Positions 12,479-19,350 of a stretch of DNA of 24,087 bases are shown piece after piece. Location: IMG/VR virus record IMGVR_UViG_3300027734_002740, positions 1 through 24,087 of that record, one strand, 5' to 3'. The first letter of the stretch is position 1, and each line of letters begins with the position of its first letter. The position numbers and the translations under genes were made by a program. The notes under the pieces were generated by a model, which searched no databases, was not told the DNA's origin, and was given only the letters and a program-made list of their open reading frames with translations. Source of the DNA: a virus.

Positions 12479-13090
12479 CTATACATAAGTAAGTCTTTCT
12501 GCTTCTTCTGCAAGTGTAAATGTCATTCTATACCTTTCATCTAAAACTTTGTGATAGTCTTCGTATCTAATACCGTTATTGTGGTATCTATTAGACTCTC
12601 GTCTAAAGTGAAAGTTACAGTAAAAAATATCTTTTGTGATATCATTTTTATCTTGAAATACAGTGAAATTTATTTTTCCAGGAACTAGTTTAATAGGATT
12701 AACTTTTACAAAAGCATCAGCAGTACACCCATGTCTCTTATTGAATGAATTAATTAGTGAGCATTTATGCCCAACCGTTTCCGTAGTTGTAACATTTTTG
12801 GCAAATGTTTCTTTTACTTTTTCTGTTTCATCTATAATGAATTGCTGAATTTGTTCCCAAGAACTGTTAGGGGCTGAATAGCCCTGTCTATTCATATAGA
12901 GTTCATAATAGTAGTGGTAATCACATAGAAATTTTTTACCATGTTTGCCCTCTACATAAACAAATGCTTGCACTAAGCAAGAAGTGTTTGCATTCTGAGT
13001 AACACCTTGGTTTCTCAAAAGATCTGGAGGTAAATTCATTTTTGCATCAAACTGTTGACAGATCTGTCCTTCTGGAATTCTTGTTATCAT
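12479..13090 (-). CDS. 203-aa protein with two CCCH zinc modules
   Basis: Two similar halves. The first has Cys11, Cys38 and C56DYH59 around QAFVYVEGKHGKKFLC. The second has Cys110, Cys122 and C158NFH161 around ADAFVKV...DIFYC. Each half matches the DUF7455 pattern (C..A.V.V...G..FLC.xH), so this looks like a duplicated, enlarged relative of the 77-aa protein at 12169-12402. Function unknown; a zinc-stabilised structural or nucleic-acid-binding role is plausible. It is the last gene of the endolysin operon and overlaps the FmdB gene by 4 nt. Confidence 0.6.
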   Translation of the reverse strand: MITRIPEGQICQQFDAKMNLPPDLLRNQGVTQNANTSCLVQAFVYVEGKHGKKFLCDYHYYYELYMNRQGYSAPNSSWEQIQQFIIDETEKVKETFAKNVTTTETVGHKCSLINSFNKRHGCTADAFVKVNPIKLVPGKINFTVFQDKNDITKDIFYCNFHFRRESNRYHNNGIRYEDYHKVLDERYRMTFTLAEEAERLTYV

Positions 13091-13272
13091 TTTTTCCTAC
13101 TATCTGTGGAATAAAATCCACTACCGTTAAAAACTGCTCCTACATTAGAGTAAACACGAACTAAAGAAGTATTACAAATATCACATTTATATCCAGGATC
13201 GTTATCATTGATAGATCTTTCTTTGGTATATCTTTGTGCACATGGCATGCAGTCGTATTCGTACAAAGCCAT
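13087..13272 (-). CDS. FmdB-type zinc-ribbon protein
   Basis: 61 residues. MALYEYDCMPC with Cys8/Cys11, KCDICN with Cys30/Cys33, then FNGSGFYSTD is the FmdB/CxxC_CxxC family pattern, including the hallmark F-x-G-x-GFY-x-TD end. The family occurs widely in bacteria and actinophages as a putative regulatory zinc ribbon. It starts 3 nt after the 35-aa gene. Confidence 0.82.
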   Translation of the reverse strand: MALYEYDCMPCAQRYTKERSINDNDPGYKCDICNTSLVRVYSNVGAVFNGSGFYSTDSRKK

Positions 13273-13275
13273 TTG

Positions 13276-13383
13276 TTACTTTTTCTTTTTTGCTTTTACT
13301 GTCCAGATTGGTGCGTTGAGAAAATCCCCGCCCCATTCATAACCAAGTGCTTTTACAACAAAACGAATAATCTTAATACGCAT
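13276..13383 (-). CDS. 35-aa basic small protein
   Basis: MRIKIIRFVVKALGYEWGGD followed by a short hydrophobic/Trp segment and the tail KAKKKK. The ATG overlaps the TAA of the DUF2061 gene (TAATG), the same coupling as many neighbours, and it fills an otherwise empty 110-bp gap exactly. Amphipathic with a basic end; a membrane-surface peptide is possible. No family is recognised. Confidence 0.55.
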   Translation of the reverse strand: MRIKIIRFVVKALGYEWGGDFLNAPIWTVKAKKKK

Positions 13384-13583
13384 TACTTAATCCCCTTTCC
13401 AAATTTAGCCCAGACTCTTTCGTGTAAAAAATATCCAAGTGCTTCCCAACCAATGTAAAGAAGAGCACCAAGACTTGCATACTCCCACTCACCAGTAAAT
13501 AAATAAATTACTCCAGCAACTCCAGCAAGGTGAAAGGTTTCCCAACTTACTGTTTTAAGTAAAGTTCTTTTTGTTGATTCCAT
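13383..13583 (-). CDS. DUF2061-like membrane protein next to the endolysin
   Basis: 66 residues. KRTLLKTVSWETFHLAGVAG, YIGWEALGYFLHERVWAKFG: two membrane helices and the conserved YFLHERVW ending, as in the 10593-10796 protein. It starts in a TAATG overlap with the endolysin stop. Its size, two membrane spans and position directly after the endolysin make it a holin or lysis-accessory candidate, although the family itself is not an established holin family. Confidence 0.68.
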   Translation of the reverse strand: MESTKRTLLKTVSWETFHLAGVAGVIYLFTGEWEYASLGALLYIGWEALGYFLHERVWAKFGKGIK

Positions 13584-14131
13584 TACTTAACCTTGCTTAA
13601 CAATGGAGCATCTTCTTCTCCAACATATACTGGACGACCCCAACCAACAACAGCATTGATCAACTTCTTCTTATTATTTTTTACATAGCCACGAGTCTTC
13701 TCTACACACATTCCGCCATTGCGCTGGTCTCCCTTTGCAGTTCCAGATGTATTTCCTTCAATAACTTGAATTGTTCCATCACCATTGTTCTTAACACATA
13801 GGCCTACATGTGAAATACGATTTACACCATCATCTGGGAAATCAAAATAGATCCAGTCTCCTGGAGTTGGATCATCATTACGGGCATCTGCCCAACGATT
13901 ATTTTTCTTAAACCAATCTGATGCAGCAATTGTTGCTGCAGACTTTGGATACTTCTTTGCATCTAGACCTGATGTAAATGCACACCAAGAAACAAATGAC
14001 TGACACCAAGGAAGGAAGTTTGCGCCTGTCCATGCACCATACTTTGTTTCATTATCTTTAGGGCCTTCAATTGTGCCCACTTCTTTCTTTGCAACCTCAA
14101 TGATTGCCTCTACTGATCCTTTTGTTGCCAT
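13583..14131 (-). CDS. CHAP-domain endolysin
   Basis: 182 residues. CHAP amidase/endopeptidase residues are visible: Cys43 in PWCQSFVSW, His108 in RISHVG, and Glu125/Asn127 in IEGN; PTPGDWIYF precedes the His as usual. It should cleave peptidoglycan peptide bonds (D,D- or L-Ala-linked) at the end of infection. No signal peptide, so export would need a holin. The short Lys-containing C-terminus shows no clear cell-wall-binding domain. A strong promoter (14161-14189) and AGGAGG site precede it, which suggests high, separately timed expression. Confidence 0.88.
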   Translation of the reverse strand: MATKGSVEAIIEVAKKEVGTIEGPKDNETKYGAWTGANFLPWCQSFVSWCAFTSGLDAKKYPKSAATIAASDWFKKNNRWADARNDDPTPGDWIYFDFPDDGVNRISHVGLCVKNNGDGTIQVIEGNTSGTAKGDQRNGGMCVEKTRGYVKNNKKKLINAVVGWGRPVYVGEEDAPLLSKVK

Positions 14132-14160
14132 GAATATATCCTCCTATAGGTTATCTATTA

Positions 14161-14189
14161 ATTATAGCAGATTAGCGTGTAATTGTAAA
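14161..14189 (-). promoter_or_regulatory. Promoter of the endolysin operon
   Basis: On the minus strand TTTACA (14184-14189), 17-bp spacer, TATAAT (14161-14166). The -35 and part of the spacer lie inside the end of the carbamoyltransferase gene. A good AGGAGG ribosome binding site follows 9 nt before the ATG. Confidence 0.8.
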
Positions 14190-15593
14190 GTTATAGGTTT
14201 TTTCCCATGCTTGGATATCTAGTTCGTCATTTAGTAATGGTTGGCCTTTAATGTTAAGGCTGGTATTAAGAAGAATGGGAACTCCAGTCTGCAAATAAAA
14301 TTTATTTAAAACCCTATATAACCCTGAGTGCTGTTCTCTTGTAACTGTCTGAACCCTTGATGTGCCATCTGCATGCACTACAGAGGGGATCTTATTAGGC
14401 TGTAAACACTTCACTGTGTACTGCATATAAGGGCTTTCAAAGTCCATATCAAACCATTTATGTGCGTGGTCTGCCAAAACTACAGGAGCAAAGGGCCTAA
14501 AGAGTTCTCTCTGCTTAATTAGATTAACTTTGTCTTTAATAAGTGGATCTCTTGGGTCAGCAAAGATACTTCTATTGCCTAGCGCTCTTGGACCATACTC
14601 TGCCCTACCTGTTGCTACTGCTACGATTCCATCTTTTAATATGCCGTCGACAATTTTCTGAACAGGATATTTTCCTCCAAGGTCGTAACCCAGGTAAGGA
14701 GTCTTCCAATCAAGATGCTTTCCGTATAGTGCTGCTGCTGCTCCCAAAGAACTTCCAGCATCTCCAGGGTTAGGCATGATCCAAATCATATCAAATATCT
14801 TCCAAAGTAAAGTATTTGCAGAAGAGTTTAGCGCACATCCACCCATAAAAACCAAATTCTTTTTACCAGTCATTCTTTGTGCCATACGCATAAAATCGTT
14901 AAGCCTTTGCTCGTATACCATTTGTACTGACGCTGCTATGTCAAATTTATCTTCTTCTGAAACCCAGCCCCAGTCTGTAATGCCTTTATGAAAGTTATAT
15001 TTTTGTTGATCGTAATGTGGAAAATATTCATCTACCTTTTTGTAATGCTTTGTCCAGTCTCCGTATGCTGCCATACCCATCATAATATATTCTTCTTGGT
15101 TTGGCATAAGTCCAATCAACTGCGTGAAGGCTGAATAAAATAATCCAAAACTGACTGGATAGTTTTGCTTGTATTTTAACTTAATTTTATTTCCTTCACC
15201 TGTCCAAATTGTAGAAGTATTGTATTCTCCAATAGCATCTAGGACCACAATCACGGCATCATTAAAGTCACTGGTGTAGTATCCTGCTGCTGCATGAGAA
15301 TAGTGATGGCTAAAAGATTTTCTTGGAATATCAGGAAGTTCAAACCTTGGCTTCCATTCCCCAGATCCACCCCTTAAAGCCAGCCTGGAGGCCTTTAGAA
15401 GGGGCTTTTCATAGTAGGCTATGTAATCTGGTGTCCCATACTGTAAAGCATCTTTTATTAAACTATCATTCACATACCAGTCATTTTTTTGCTTGCTATA
15501 TCTTTCTGCATGCCCAGCAAATAATATTTTTCCGTCTTCAATTAAAGAGACAGAAGCATCATGTGAAGTTTCATTTATTCCTAGGATCTTCAT
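14172..15593 (-). CDS. NodU/CmcH-type O-carbamoyltransferase
   Basis: 473 residues. The N-terminal ASKHA-like domain begins GINETSHDASVSLIEDGKIL with His11/Asp12, the HHYSHA iron/nucleotide-binding motif is at 96-101, and DAIGEYNTSTIW follows. FMGGCALNSSANTLL and GDAGSSLGAAAALYG are the second nucleotide-site elements. The C-terminal YrdC-like part has GRAEYGPRALGNRSIFADPR and RPFAPVVL. These enzymes convert carbamoyl phosphate and ATP to carbamoyl adenylate and transfer the carbamoyl to a hydroxyl of a sugar or natural product. It is about 100 residues shorter than typical NodU, but all motifs remain. It overlaps the SGNH gene by 4 nt. In a phage it could modify sugars on virion, host surface or DNA. 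Confidence 0.88.
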   Translation of the reverse strand: MKILGINETSHDASVSLIEDGKILFAGHAERYSKQKNDWYVNDSLIKDALQYGTPDYIAYYEKPLLKASRLALRGGSGEWKPRFELPDIPRKSFSHHYSHAAAGYYTSDFNDAVIVVLDAIGEYNTSTIWTGEGNKIKLKYKQNYPVSFGLFYSAFTQLIGLMPNQEEYIMMGMAAYGDWTKHYKKVDEYFPHYDQQKYNFHKGITDWGWVSEEDKFDIAASVQMVYEQRLNDFMRMAQRMTGKKNLVFMGGCALNSSANTLLWKIFDMIWIMPNPGDAGSSLGAAAALYGKHLDWKTPYLGYDLGGKYPVQKIVDGILKDGIVAVATGRAEYGPRALGNRSIFADPRDPLIKDKVNLIKQRELFRPFAPVVLADHAHKWFDMDFESPYMQYTVKCLQPNKIPSVVHADGTSRVQTVTREQHSGLYRVLNKFYLQTGVPILLNTSLNIKGQPLLNDELDIQAWEKTYNFTITR

Positions 15594-16336
15594 TTATTTT
15601 CCCAATACTTTGTATATATAAAATCTGCATAAAATTCATGAAAAGATGTTCCTGGGTGAACCCCATCACTTGCCCATATAGATTTTTCTTTTGTGTTGCT
15701 GTTTTTGTCAAACTTATATACAGAATCTAACATTTCTTCTGTTGTGTAATCATAAAAAGATTCAAAATCATTTAATAAATCTAGATCATACAAAGATTCT
15801 TGAGTACTTACCTGCTCAGTCCAAAGAGGTCTTAAAGATTGTATTCCATTCATAAGCCAAGTATATCTTTTTGGAGTCTCTTTAACTATTCCAGCAGATT
15901 TTAGCCAACTAAAAGAATATAGTTTAATATTATTAGATGCACAGTATTGATTTAAATAGTAATACATTCTATGAATAAACAAGTCTTGATGATGTTGGTT
16001 TACATACCTCAAGTCTCTATCAAATTCTGTAGTTATAAAAAACACCACATCTGGATTTCTATAAGAGCCACAATATTTAAAAAATTGATCAATACATTCG
16101 CTGATTGAAGCGCCAGACATTCCTAAATTATAGTAACCACTAACTTTTTCTTTTTTATTTATTTTATTATAAACTTTATAGCACCATGTATCTTCTTTTT
16201 CTAGTCCATCGCCACAAGCAAATGAATCTCCAATAAACAAGACATGCTTTCCATCATGATCTTTAGTAAACTTGTCACACCTATACATTGCTGAAGGTGA
16301 ATAGTTTTCAGATATAGAAAATTTTTGTATTGTCAT
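15590..16336 (-). CDS. SGNH/GDSL-family hydrolase
   Basis: 248 residues. VLFIGDSFACGDGL gives the nucleophile Ser38 (block I), NLGMSGASISE is block II with the oxyanion glycine, FFITTEFDRD is the block III region, and WASDGVHPGTSFH contains Asp224 and His227 (block V). The Asn of block III is not obvious. Members deacetylate or deacylate sugars, lipids or peptidoglycan; no signal peptide is seen, so it acts in the cytosol. It starts in a TAATG overlap with a tiny ORF and overlaps the carbamoyltransferase by 4 nt, linking the two reactions. Confidence 0.78.
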   Translation of the reverse strand: MTIQKFSISENYSPSAMYRCDKFTKDHDGKHVLFIGDSFACGDGLEKEDTWCYKVYNKINKKEKVSGYYNLGMSGASISECIDQFFKYCGSYRNPDVVFFITTEFDRDLRYVNQHHQDLFIHRMYYYLNQYCASNNIKLYSFSWLKSAGIVKETPKRYTWLMNGIQSLRPLWTEQVSTQESLYDLDLLNDFESFYDYTTEEMLDSVYKFDKNSNTKEKSIWASDGVHPGTSFHEFYADFIYTKYWENK

Positions 16337-16413
16337 TAGTAGGTAAACTTTCTCTTTTTAAGGGCTTTTTTATTTTTCCTCATCCAAAAATAAAATTTTA
16401 TTTTTTTTATCAT
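16336..16413 (-). CDS. 25-aa Lys-rich ORF coupled to the SGNH gene
   Basis: MIKKIKFYFWMRKNKKALKK plus RKFTY. Its TAA overlaps the SGNH start (TAATG), and its own ATG overlaps the stop of the 28-aa ORF before it. The peptide is strongly basic with an aromatic core. The 180-bp A/T-rich stretch could produce such frames by chance, but two consecutive TAATG junctions argue for real coupled leader-type genes. Confidence 0.38.
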   Translation of the reverse strand: MIKKIKFYFWMRKNKKALKKRKFTY

Positions 16414-16499
16414 TAGTATATGTATCTATCTTGATTATTATTTTTTTTTATTTTTCTTAATATAAAATATGTCTTAATTTTTTTTATTATTTTTTTCAT
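16413..16499 (-). CDS. 28-aa Lys/Ile-rich ORF
   Basis: MKKIIKKIKTYFILRKIKKN, then a polar end. GGAG (about 13 nt before the ATG) lies next to the stop of the oxygenase gene upstream. Its TAA overlaps the ATG of the 25-aa ORF. It could be a cationic amphipathic peptide or simply a translational bridge between the oxygenase and SGNH genes. Confidence 0.38.
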   Translation of the reverse strand: MKKIIKKIKTYFILRKIKKNNNQDRYIY

Positions 16500-16516
16500 T
16501 ATATTCTTTAATCTCC

Positions 16517-17080
16517 TTAGTTAATGTCTGGATCAACAATTATATACCCTTTTGGATGTTCTGTCTGGGTTGTATGCATATAGAGCAGGGTTGATCTAGA
16601 CCCGCTTTCTATAGTAGATATTCCATGTCTCCATAAATATCCATCGCTTAGAAAAAATATACCATCATATTTTTTTGGTTTATAAGTAAAGTCAAATCCT
16701 GGAAAATATAAATCTCCCCCGACAAAGTTATCATCTAAATAAATTACCGTACTGTATTCTATAAACTCTTCTGGAGACTGATCATCAATATGAGCATCTG
16801 CATGGCTTCCTGCTGTCCAAACTGATCCAAAAGATTTAAATGTATTTATTTTTTTTGTTTCTTTTGGGTTAAGTCTTTGATGCACATCATTAGATAGTAA
16901 AGAATATTTTTTTTGAATATTTAAAACTATCTTATTATAAGGATACGCTGTTCCACCATACCTAGTTTTATAGTATTCTGGGTATGGATTTACCTCTGAT
17001 GGATTATTAATTTCATCTACAAGAGTCTGTGCATCTTTAGGAGTAATAAAATTTTTAATTACTACAGGTTTTGTTATCAT
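16517..17080 (-). CDS. Prolyl 4-hydroxylase-like 2OG-Fe(II) oxygenase coupled to a GT60-type gene
   Basis: 187 residues. Iron ligands His97-Ile-Asp99 (AHIDDQ) and His152 (WRHGI), 2OG anchor Arg162 (SRSTLLYMHT), with VIYLDDNFVGGDLYFP and YKPKKYDGIFFLSD between. It is divergent from the 5489-7713 copies. Its start overlaps by 4 nt (ATGA) the end of a GlcNAc-transferase-like gene, so the two proteins are made together. By analogy with the Skp1 pathway it may hydroxylate a Pro that the transferase then glycosylates; this is inference. Confidence 0.82.
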   Translation of the reverse strand: MITKPVVIKNFITPKDAQTLVDEINNPSEVNPYPEYYKTRYGGTAYPYNKIVLNIQKKYSLLSNDVHQRLNPKETKKINTFKSFGSVWTAGSHADAHIDDQSPEEFIEYSTVIYLDDNFVGGDLYFPGFDFTYKPKKYDGIFFLSDGYLWRHGISTIESGSRSTLLYMHTTQTEHPKGYIIVDPDIN

Positions 17081-17913
17081 GAGTATATCCTGTTCGCCAC
17101 TTCATGAAATCTTTGCTCAGAAAGTTTGTCTAGATTTGAAAGAAACTCATACTCTACATCATTTATATTATATGGAAAATACTCTAAACTGGTAAAATCA
17201 TATTCTATTAATTTCATAAGTTCTTTAACGCCAGGAATAGACTCATTTTTTGATTTAAAACAATCTATAATTTTTGAATAGTTATGATATAAAGAAAATG
17301 GAATAAAATCATTTTTTAATATACTAGGCTCATTATCAACTACAAAATTAGTTGGAATTGCTAAAACAGATATACCCTCATGTGCTGCAAACAATGAAAG
17401 GTATTCCTCAACCCCATAGTATTTAAATATTGATATGTCTGGCAAAGTTCTAAATAGATCAAAGTTCATAAAGAAAAAATCTTTAGATACCCAATTTACC
17501 TTTGTTTCTTTTGTTATCTCTATCTTTTTATACTCTGGATAAAATTTATAATTATCTTTATTAAAAATAACATTATGGCTACCTGATAAAATTGTTTTTG
17601 ATTGATCTTGATATTTTAATAACTCAATGTCCCAATCTTTTTGAAACATTTTTGCACCATCAACATACATAAAAAAATCAAAGTTTTTTCTCTTTTTAAA
17701 AAAGTTCATATACTTAAACCTAGACGTTAAGTCACCCCAAAAAATATGATTGTAATTAACATCAACAAATTTTTCTGGTCTAGAAATATTTCTTTGATCA
17801 AAAACAACAACATCTATTTTATTTTGACCACTTTGATTTCTCATAAGTTGATCAACGGCATCTGGCAACAACTTACTTTTATAACCGTAAAAATAAACCA
17901 ATATGTTTTTCAT
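17077..17913 (-). CDS. GlcNAc-transferase-like glycosyltransferase (GT60/PF11397-type)
   Basis: 278 residues from the ATG at 17913, which begins one base after the upstream stop; a frame to 17961 would overlap that gene by 47 nt. The GT-A metal-site region FDFFMYVDGAKMFQKDWDIE resembles the D-S-H-x-x-F-x-x-x-WD motif of PF11397. Later FFFMNFDLFRTLP and YYGVEEYLSLFAAHEGISVL match the faFasF and GEE...R.(y/h)-x-G segments. In Dictyostelium Skp1, the GT60 enzyme adds GlcNAc to hydroxyproline. Donor and acceptor here are unproven. Cytosolic, no signal or membrane segment. Confidence 0.65.
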   Translation of the reverse strand: MKNILVYFYGYKSKLLPDAVDQLMRNQSGQNKIDVVVFDQRNISRPEKFVDVNYNHIFWGDLTSRFKYMNFFKKRKNFDFFMYVDGAKMFQKDWDIELLKYQDQSKTILSGSHNVIFNKDNYKFYPEYKKIEITKETKVNWVSKDFFFMNFDLFRTLPDISIFKYYGVEEYLSLFAAHEGISVLAIPTNFVVDNEPSILKNDFIPFSLYHNYSKIIDCFKSKNESIPGVKELMKLIEYDFTSLEYFPYNINDVEYEFLSNLDKLSEQRFHEVANRIYS

Positions 17914-17914
17914 T

Positions 17915-18580
17915 TTATAGCAATGGTATCCAGTGCTGCTGGATTGTATGATCGCCACCAAGAAGTAACGAACTTAGAGGCTGAATGTCGTAAGCAACTG
18001 TAATTCTAGATCCAGGCCAATCCCAATCGCCTTGTGCGTGTGGGTGTCCCATTTCCGAAACAATCATTCTGTTATCAATATTTTTGTTTTCAACCTCTCT
18101 TTTTGGATCACCAAAAAGTCTATAATATGTACTTGATGGCTCAGCCTTTACGCAATAGTATCCGTGGAAATTAGGAGCCCCTGGTGCGCCATGGTCATGC
18201 CAGTTTAGTTTTCCATTACCTGCTTCATTAATATTAAACCATCCCTGAACATAGTATTTTTGTTTGTCAAAATCTATTCCATAATAAGAGCAAGCCTCTT
18301 TGACTAGTTTTGCTAATTCAGAATATAACTTGTGCAAAGATGGATGATAAAGTTGAAAGACATTATATTCTCTCCACTTTACAGTTGATAAACTTCCAGA
18401 CTCTAACCAAATTCCTTCATCATTTTCCATTGTGCTAACGCCACGCAGTTGCGCTTCTGTAATTAACTTATACTTGGCTTCTAAAAACCTAGCAAGTTCA
18501 TCTAAATTATTGTCTAGGTGCTTTTCAAAAAACTTGTGCTCTTTGTTACTTTGTAACATAGTTCCACTTGCGTTTAACAT
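17915..18580 (-). CDS. 2OG-Fe(II) oxygenase, 2OG-FeII_Oxy_5-like
   Basis: 221 residues. The core NWHDHGAPGAPNFHGYYCVK, then EPSSTYYRLFGDP, then GHPHAQGDWDWPGSRITVAY resembles the TIGR02466/Oxy_5 family of marine phages and bacteria: His128-x-His130 first ligands, a second His (His179 or His181) before the final strand, and Arg192 (SRITVAYDI) as the 2OG anchor. It is a different subclass from the P4H-like copies because HxH replaces HxD. TAATG coupled to the gene upstream and followed closely by the glycosyltransferase. Substrate unknown. Confidence 0.7.
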   Translation of the reverse strand: MLNASGTMLQSNKEHKFFEKHLDNNLDELARFLEAKYKLITEAQLRGVSTMENDEGIWLESGSLSTVKWREYNVFQLYHPSLHKLYSELAKLVKEACSYYGIDFDKQKYYVQGWFNINEAGNGKLNWHDHGAPGAPNFHGYYCVKAEPSSTYYRLFGDPKREVENKNIDNRMIVSEMGHPHAQGDWDWPGSRITVAYDIQPLSSLLLGGDHTIQQHWIPLL

Positions 18581-19350
18581 TATTTATCTCCCTTATTGTT
18601 TATTTTTTCTTTACTGTACTTTGCATATTCTTTTTTTCTCCATGCAAATTTTCTATAGTGTGCTGTTATATCAGACCTTCTATTTTCTGCTATTGAATGA
18701 TGTTTTTCTTGTGCATCAGAGGAATCATCAACTATTAAATTCCAAGGCTCTCTTTTAATTGGGATCATTTGACATATAGGAGTTCCCATTGGTATAACCC
18801 CTTCAAAATTTCTTTTTATAAAAAATGGTACAAATGGAGGTAGTCCCCAGATATCAGAATCAACTATAGCAGATGGAGTCCAAAATGGCAAATCTGGCCT
18901 ATTTATTGGCATTGTCATAAACAAAGAATAGTCTTTTGGTGTTTCATAATACCATTGCATCTTAACACCAAAATGTATAGGGTGAACGTCTTTTGGAATT
19001 GCCATGTCAACATGCTCTCTTGTATCCATCATCATAAAATTCTTTTTCCAAGATAGGGATGGCTTTCCAGAGACATCAAGTGTTACCTCTAAATCATCTT
19101 CTAGTAAATACATATAGCCAAGTGACATAGCATCTTGAAATGGCAAACAAAGTTTTGTAGAAACATTAGAGCCATCTGCACCTCTATCATTTACAGGGCA
19201 TAAAGATTTTAAATCATTAGTTGTAACATGCTTTGCCAGATCTCTATACCACTGTGGTATTGTTTTATAGGATGGCTCTGGAGATAAAAAATCAGCAACA
19301 TCTTGATCATGATGTGGAATAAATATTAACTCTAAATCATTTTTGTCCAT
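18580..19350 (-). CDS. Uncharacterised protein, DUF6065-like
   Basis: 256 residues. The N-terminal PEPSYKTIPQWYRDLAKHVT, then LCLPFQDAMSLGYMYLLEDD and the later DSDIWGLPPFVPFFIKRNFE, GTPICQMIPIKREPW resemble the DUF6065 family of proteins found in marine phages and often placed among 2OG oxygenases and glycosyltransferases. The fold looks cupin/jelly-roll-like. Candidate metal ligands are not clear. It overlaps the hypothetical gene upstream by 14 nt and the 2OG oxygenase downstream by one base (TAATG), so it belongs to the modification cassette. Confidence 0.55.
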   Translation of the reverse strand: MDKNDLELIFIPHHDQDVADFLSPEPSYKTIPQWYRDLAKHVTTNDLKSLCPVNDRGADGSNVSTKLCLPFQDAMSLGYMYLLEDDLEVTLDVSGKPSLSWKKNFMMMDTREHVDMAIPKDVHPIHFGVKMQWYYETPKDYSLFMTMPINRPDLPFWTPSAIVDSDIWGLPPFVPFFIKRNFEGVIPMGTPICQMIPIKREPWNLIVDDSSDAQEKHHSIAENRRSDITAHYRKFAWRKKEYAKYSKEKINNKGDK

